Positions 14,181-17,799 of a DNA stretch of 17,799 nt are shown here, in pieces; positions within the stretch are counted from its first letter, which is position 1; every line of letters starts with the position of its first letter. A program made the position numbers and the translations under genes. Source of the stretch: Pseudomonadota bacterium (GTDB taxonomy: Bacteria; Pseudomonadota; Gammaproteobacteria; Xanthomonadales; Xanthomonadaceae). Under the pieces are notes generated by a model. The model did no database searches. It was not told where the DNA came from and saw only the letters and a list, made by a program, of their open reading frames with translations. Location of the stretch: assembly GCA_023423675.1 (NCBI GenBank), contig JAFAFD010000102.1, positions 1 to 17,799 of the forward strand. Reading direction: 5' to 3'.

Positions 14181-14196
14181 CGGAACGGATCTTGCA
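14181..14196 (+). promoter_or_regulatory. Sigma-54 (RpoN) promoter of flhB
   Basis: CGGAACGGATCTTGCA has GG (14182-14183) and GC (14194-14195) at 10-nt spacing, with ACG and TTGCA matching the consensus. It shares the pattern CGG-M-ACG-N4-TTGCA with the fliE and fliL promoters. Transcription should start near 14207, 23 nt before the chosen flhB ATG. Confidence 0.8.
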
Positions 14197-14229
14197 CGCA
14201 CCCCGGCAACCCCAGCCGCAGTGCCCGTG

Positions 14230-15360
14230 ATGTCCGAGAACGAAGACGCAGGCGAAAAAACCGAACAACCAACAGAAAAACGCCTGCGCGAAGCCCGTGA
14301 GCAGGGCAACATTCCGCGCTCGCGTGAACTGGCCACCGTCGCGGTGTTCGGTGCCGCCGTGATCGCCATCATGGCCAGCAGTGCCTCGCTGGGTGCCGGC
14401 GGCCGGGCCTGGATGCGCGCCGCCCTCAGCCCGGAGCCCGGCCTGTGGCAGAACCCGCAGCTGCTGTTCGGCCACTTCGGCATGCTGTTCCTGCGCCTGA
14501 TGCTGGCCTGTTGGCCGCTACTGCTGGTCTGCCTCCTGGCCAGCTTCCTGTCGCCGCTGGTGATGGGTGGCCTGCGCTGGTCGAACAAATCGCTGATGCC
14601 CGACCCCAAGCGCCTCAGCCCCCTGGCCGGCATCAAGCGCATGTGGGGCGCCGAAGCCGTGGCCGAATTCATCAAATCGCTGCTGCGCGTGGCCTTCGTC
14701 GGGGCCGCGGCCGCCCTGGTGTTCGCCGCCAGCTTCGACAGCCTGCGTGGCCTGCTCAACCAGCCGCTGGAGTCGGCCATCGCCCATGGCCTGGGCTTCA
14801 CCCTCAAGCTGCTGCTGGCCACGGCCGGCTCGATGCTGGTGCTGGCCGCCATCGATGCCCCGTACCAGCGCTGGAACTGGATGCGCAAGCTGAAGATGAC
14901 CCGCGAGGAACTGCGCCGGGAAATGAAGGAAAGCGAGGGCAGCCCGGAAGTGAAGGGCCGCATCCGGCAGATGCAGCACCAGCTGGCCAACCGCCGGATG
15001 ATGGAGGCGGTGCCGACCGCCGACGTGGTGGTCGTCAACCCCACCCACTACGCGGTCGCCCTGAAGTACGAGGGCGGCAGCATGGGAGCCCCCACCGTGG
15101 TCGCCCTGGGCGTGGACGAAACCGCCCTGCGCATCCGTGAAGTGGCCGACGGCAACAAGGTTGCGATCGTCTCCGCCCCGCCTTTGGCACGCGCCTTGTA
15201 TCGGGAGGGGCAACTCGGAAAGGAAATTCCCGTGAGACTGTACTCCGCCGTCGCCCAGGTGCTGTCCTACGTCTACCAGCTGCGCAGCTGGCGGACCGGC
15301 CCGATGCCGTCCGTCCCGCATGTGGACGTGGATGAATTCGGCAAGGGAGGCCGCCCGTGA
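14230..15360 (+). CDS. flhB: Flagellar export gate and specificity-switch protein FlhB
   Basis: FlhB gates export and changes substrate class from hook to filament after autocleavage. From the ATG at 14230 it has 376 residues. A GTG at 14221 would add three, but MSENEDAGEKTEQPTEKRL matches the usual family start better. The N-terminal half has about four membrane segments, with SNKSLMPDPKRLSPLAGIKR between them. The C-terminal cytoplasmic domain carries the cleavage motif NPTH with N270-P271 (Asn269-Pro270 in Salmonella), followed by YAVALKY and APPLARALY. The cleavage residues are intact. It has its own sigma-54 promoter and overlaps flhA by 4 nt. Confidence 0.97.
   Translation: MSENEDAGEKTEQPTEKRLREAREQGNIPRSRELATVAVFGAAVIAIMASSASLGAGGRAWMRAALSPEPGLWQNPQLLFGHFGMLFLRLMLACWPLLLVCLLASFLSPLVMGGLRWSNKSLMPDPKRLSPLAGIKRMWGAEAVAEFIKSLLRVAFVGAAAALVFAASFDSLRGLLNQPLESAIAHGLGFTLKLLLATAGSMLVLAAIDAPYQRWNWMRKLKMTREELRREMKESEGSPEVKGRIRQMQHQLANRRMMEAVPTADVVVVNPTHYAVALKYEGGSMGAPTVVALGVDETALRIREVADGNKVAIVSAPPLARALYREGQLGKEIPVRLYSAVAQVLSYVYQLRSWRTGPMPSVPHVDVDEFGKGGRP
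15185..15200 (+). promoter_or_regulatory. Sigma-54-like site inside flhB, upstream of flhA
   Basis: TGGCACGCGCCTTGTA matches the full -24/-12 consensus except for T in place of the highly conserved C of the -12 GC. It lies within flhB codons for the conserved PLARALY, about 157 nt before the flhA start. The coding constraint and the -12 change both argue for chance, so this is a low-confidence candidate. Confidence 0.2.
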
Positions 15361-17459
15361 ACGCCCAGGCTTCCGGCTTCAACACCCGCCGCGCCCTGGA
15401 GATGATCCGCCAGGGCCTTGGCGCGCCGCTGATCGTGCTGGCCCTGCTGGCCATGGTCGTGGTGCCGCTGGCCGCGCCGGTGCTCGATGCACTGTTCACC
15501 TTCAACATCGCCATCTCGCTGATGGTGCTGCTGGCGGTGGTCTACGTGAAGCGCCCGCTGGACTTCACGATCTTCCCGATCGTGCTGCTGGTCACCACCA
15601 TGCTGCGGCTGGCGCTGAACGTGGCCTCCACCCGCGTCATCCTGCTGCACGGCCAGAACGGCCACGACGCGGCCGGCAAGGTCATCGCCGCGTTCGGTGA
15701 ATTCGTCATCGGCGGCAACTACGCCGTCGGCATCGTGGTCTTCGCGATCCTCACCATCATCAACTTCGTGGTCATCACCAAGGGCGCCGGGCGCGTCTCG
15801 GAAGTGACCGCGCGCTTCATCCTCGACGCCATGCCCGGCAAGCAGATGGCCATCGACGCCGATCTGAACGCCGGTTTGCTGACGCGTGAAGAAGCCAAGG
15901 CCCGTCGTGAAGAAGTCCGCGAGGAAGCCGACTTCTACGGTGCGATGGACGGTGCCAGCAAGTTCATCCGCGGCGACGCCATCGCCGGCATCCTGATCCT
16001 GTTCATCAACATGCTCGGCGGCCTTGCCGTGGGCGTGCTGCAGCATGGCATGCCGTTCGGCGATGCCGCCGCCACCTACACCCTGCTGTCCATCGGTGAC
16101 GGCCTGGTGGCGCAGCTGCCGGCGCTGCTGATCTCCAGCGCCGTGGCGATGCTGGTCACCCGCGCCTCGCGCTCGCAGGACATGGCGCAGGCCATGACCG
16201 GTCAGGTGTTCGGCCAGTACCGCGCCCTGGCCATCACGGCCGGCATCATCGGCCTGGTCGGCCTGGTGCCGGGCATGCCCAACGTCGCTTTCCTGACGCT
16301 GGCCGCGATCCTCGGCTTCATCGCCTGGAAGCTGTACCGCAAGAGCCAGGCGCCGGCTGTCGATCCGGCCGCGGCCGTCGCTGAAGCCGGCCCGTTGAAT
16401 GCCCTCGGCCGCCCGGCCGCCGCCCCCACCGCCGAACTGAGCTGGGACGAGCTGCGCCCGGTCGATCCGCTGGGCCTGGAAGTGGGCTACCGGCTGATCC
16501 CGCTGGTGGATGCCAACCAGGGCGGCGAGCTGATGGCGCGCATCAAGGGCGTGCGCCGCAAGCTGACCCAGGACGTGGGCTTCCTGATCCCGTCCGTGCA
16601 CATCCGCGACAACCTGGAACTGCCGGCCAACGGCTACCGCGTGCTGGTGCATGGCGTGCCGGTGGCCACCGCCGACATCCACCCCGACCGCGAACTGGCG
16701 CTGGACCCCGGCAGCGCGCTGGGCCCGCTGGAAGGCATCGCCGGCAAGGACCCCGCGTTCGGCCTGGATGCCACCTGGATCCAGCCGCACCAGCGCGCCC
16801 AGGCCGAGACCATGGGCTACACCGTGGTCGACCCGGCCACCGTGGTCGCCACCCACCTGTCGCACCTGATCCGCGAACACGCGCCGGAACTGCTGGGCCA
16901 CGAGGAAGTGCAGCACCTGCTGGCCAACCTCGGCAAAAGCGCGCCCAAGCTCGTCGAAGATCTGACGCCCAAGGCGCTGCCGCTGTCGGCAGTGGTGCGC
17001 GTGCTGCAGAACCTGCTGGTCGAGCGCATTCCGATCCGCCAGCTGCGCAAGATCGCCGAAGCGCTGGTCGAGCACGCCCCCATGAGCCAGGACCCGGCCA
17101 CGCTGACCGCTGCCGTGCGCACCGCGCTGGGCCGCTTCATCGTGCAGGAGATCGCCGGAATGTCTGCGGAGCTGCCGGTGTTCACCCTCAACCCGCAATT
17201 GGAACGTGTCTTGCAGGAGTCCACGCAGGGCAACGGCGCCGCGCTGGAACCCGGACTCGCAGAGCGACTGCACCAGAGCCTGGCCGAATGTGTCAGCAAG
17301 CAGGAAGCGCGAAACGAGCCGGCGGTCGTGCTGGTACCGGGCCCGGTGCGCGCCGCGCTGGCCCGCCTGGTCCGCCACAGCGTTCCGTCGCTGTCGGTCC
17401 TGGCCTACAGCGAGGTGCCGGAAGACAAGCGCCTGAAACTGGTCGGAACGATCAGCTGA
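15357..17459 (+). CDS. flhA: Flagellar export gate protein FlhA
   Basis: FlhA forms the nonameric ring of the export gate, docks chaperone-substrate complexes through its cytoplasmic domain and takes part in proton-driven export. It has 700 residues, the normal length. The N-terminal 330 residues hold about eight membrane segments and the strongly conserved cytoplasmic loop with RFILDAMPGKQMAIDADLNAG and DFYGAMDGASKFIRGDA. D198 corresponds to the essential Asp208 of Salmonella. A linker of about 50 residues leads to the cytoplasmic domain (about 360-700). The GTG start overlaps the flhB stop as GTGA, behind a strong GGGAGG. flhF follows after about 80 nt. Confidence 0.98.
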   Translation: MNAQASGFNTRRALEMIRQGLGAPLIVLALLAMVVVPLAAPVLDALFTFNIAISLMVLLAVVYVKRPLDFTIFPIVLLVTTMLRLALNVASTRVILLHGQNGHDAAGKVIAAFGEFVIGGNYAVGIVVFAILTIINFVVITKGAGRVSEVTARFILDAMPGKQMAIDADLNAGLLTREEAKARREEVREEADFYGAMDGASKFIRGDAIAGILILFINMLGGLAVGVLQHGMPFGDAAATYTLLSIGDGLVAQLPALLISSAVAMLVTRASRSQDMAQAMTGQVFGQYRALAITAGIIGLVGLVPGMPNVAFLTLAAILGFIAWKLYRKSQAPAVDPAAAVAEAGPLNALGRPAAAPTAELSWDELRPVDPLGLEVGYRLIPLVDANQGGELMARIKGVRRKLTQDVGFLIPSVHIRDNLELPANGYRVLVHGVPVATADIHPDRELALDPGSALGPLEGIAGKDPAFGLDATWIQPHQRAQAETMGYTVVDPATVVATHLSHLIREHAPELLGHEEVQHLLANLGKSAPKLVEDLTPKALPLSAVVRVLQNLLVERIPIRQLRKIAEALVEHAPMSQDPATLTAAVRTALGRFIVQEIAGMSAELPVFTLNPQLERVLQESTQGNGAALEPGLAERLHQSLAECVSKQEARNEPAVVLVPGPVRAALARLVRHSVPSLSVLAYSEVPEDKRLKLVGTIS

Positions 17460-17538
17460 CGCCCGCCTTCCAAGCGCCAGAAAACAGACACCACTTTCAA
17501 ACCGCAGTACACGACAGATTCCAAGGGGAACCCGAACC

Positions 17539-17799
17539 GTGCAGACCACCGACCACCCGCGTTCTCCGACCGCCACTTCGCCGACTTCGTCCCGTGACCA
17601 CAGCATGAAAATCAAACGATTCGTCGCCGCCGACATGCGCTCGGCCATGAACCTGGTGCGCAAGGAACATGGCCCCGACGCCGTGATCCTGTCCAACCGC
17701 CGGATCGAGGAGGGCGTCGAGATCGTCGCCGCCGCCCATTACGACGAGAGCGCCGTGCAGCGTGCGCTGGAAGCCTCGCGCCGCGACATCGCCCCGCCG
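17539..17799 (+). CDS. flhF: Flagellar placement GTPase FlhF, 5' part only
   Basis: The frame is open to the window edge and gives 87 residues. MKIKRFVAADMRSAMNLVRK followed by EHGPDAVILSNRRIEEGVEIVAA is the typical FlhF N-terminal region. FlhF is an SRP-type GTPase that places and numbers polar flagella in related bacteria. The GTPase domain lies beyond the window. Two starts are possible. The GTG at 17539 has GGGGAA (17525-17530) eight bases upstream. The ATG at 17605 gives the more usual MKIKRF start but has no visible ribosome-binding site. I chose the GTG for that reason, with moderate confidence. The gap 17460-17538 shows no clear promoter, SMAG or terminator. Confidence 0.9.
   Translation, partial: MQTTDHPRSPTATSPTSSRDHSMKIKRFVAADMRSAMNLVRKEHGPDAVILSNRRIEEGVEIVAAAHYDESAVQRALEASRRDIAPP

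Noticed and set aside
15273-17696. Long minus-strand reading frame (over 800 codons) opposite flhA
   Set aside because: It is a shadow of a GC-rich coding strand: His-, Arg- and Gln-rich, no recognisable domain, and fully antisense to a clear FlhA. The same holds for 734-2752 and 2798-4513 minus.

Overview
This window is a nearly complete flagellar export, basal-body and switch locus on the + strand of a GC-rich gammaproteobacterium. The best fit is the Stenotrophomonas maltophilia complex (Xanthomonadaceae). Two things support this: the gene order fliEFGHIJKLMNOPQR - MHYT/GGDEF/EAL gene - flhB - flhA - flhF, and twelve short GTAG-headed palindromes that look like the S. maltophilia GTAG (SMAG) class of REP sequences. 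Both assignments come from recognising sequence by eye; no database was searched.

Layout. Positions 1-546 hold no credible gene. They contain two SMAG palindromes, one with a T-tract, a 39-nt hairpin, a 182-bp element closed by a perfect 25-bp inverted repeat, a short hexanucleotide tandem repeat, and a sigma-54 type promoter just before fliE. Positions 547-7214 carry fliE, fliF, fliG, fliH, fliI, fliJ and fliK, tightly packed and often overlapping by 4-8 nt. A 114-nt gap with one SMAG and a second sigma-54 promoter precedes fliL, fliM, fliN, fliO and fliP. A 70-nt gap containing a SMAG separates fliP from fliQ and fliR. A 366-nt gap with five SMAGs, four of them arranged as a tandemly duplicated inverted pair, precedes a 711-residue MHYT-GGDEF-EAL protein. 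Three more SMAGs and a third sigma-54 promoter lie before flhB and flhA. The window ends inside the 5' part of flhF.

How the genes work together. FliF (MS ring), FliE (rod junction), and FliG/FliM/FliN (C ring) build the rotor and switch. FliP/FliQ/FliR/FlhB/FlhA, with FliO as assembly factor, form the export gate. FliH/FliI/FliJ form the ATPase complex that feeds it. FliK measures hook length and switches FlhB specificity. FliL supports the stators. FlhF, the last gene, is a polar-placement GTPase in related bacteria. The MHYT protein is the only non-structural gene and probably couples cyclic-di-GMP to motility or biofilm choice.

The gene content is a standard flagellar locus; I do not see an unknown multi-gene system. 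The most interesting items are the complete c-di-GMP enzyme embedded in the export-gate genes, the 182-bp structured element upstream of fliE, the three near-identical sigma-54 promoters, and the SMAG repeats occupying every large gap but one.
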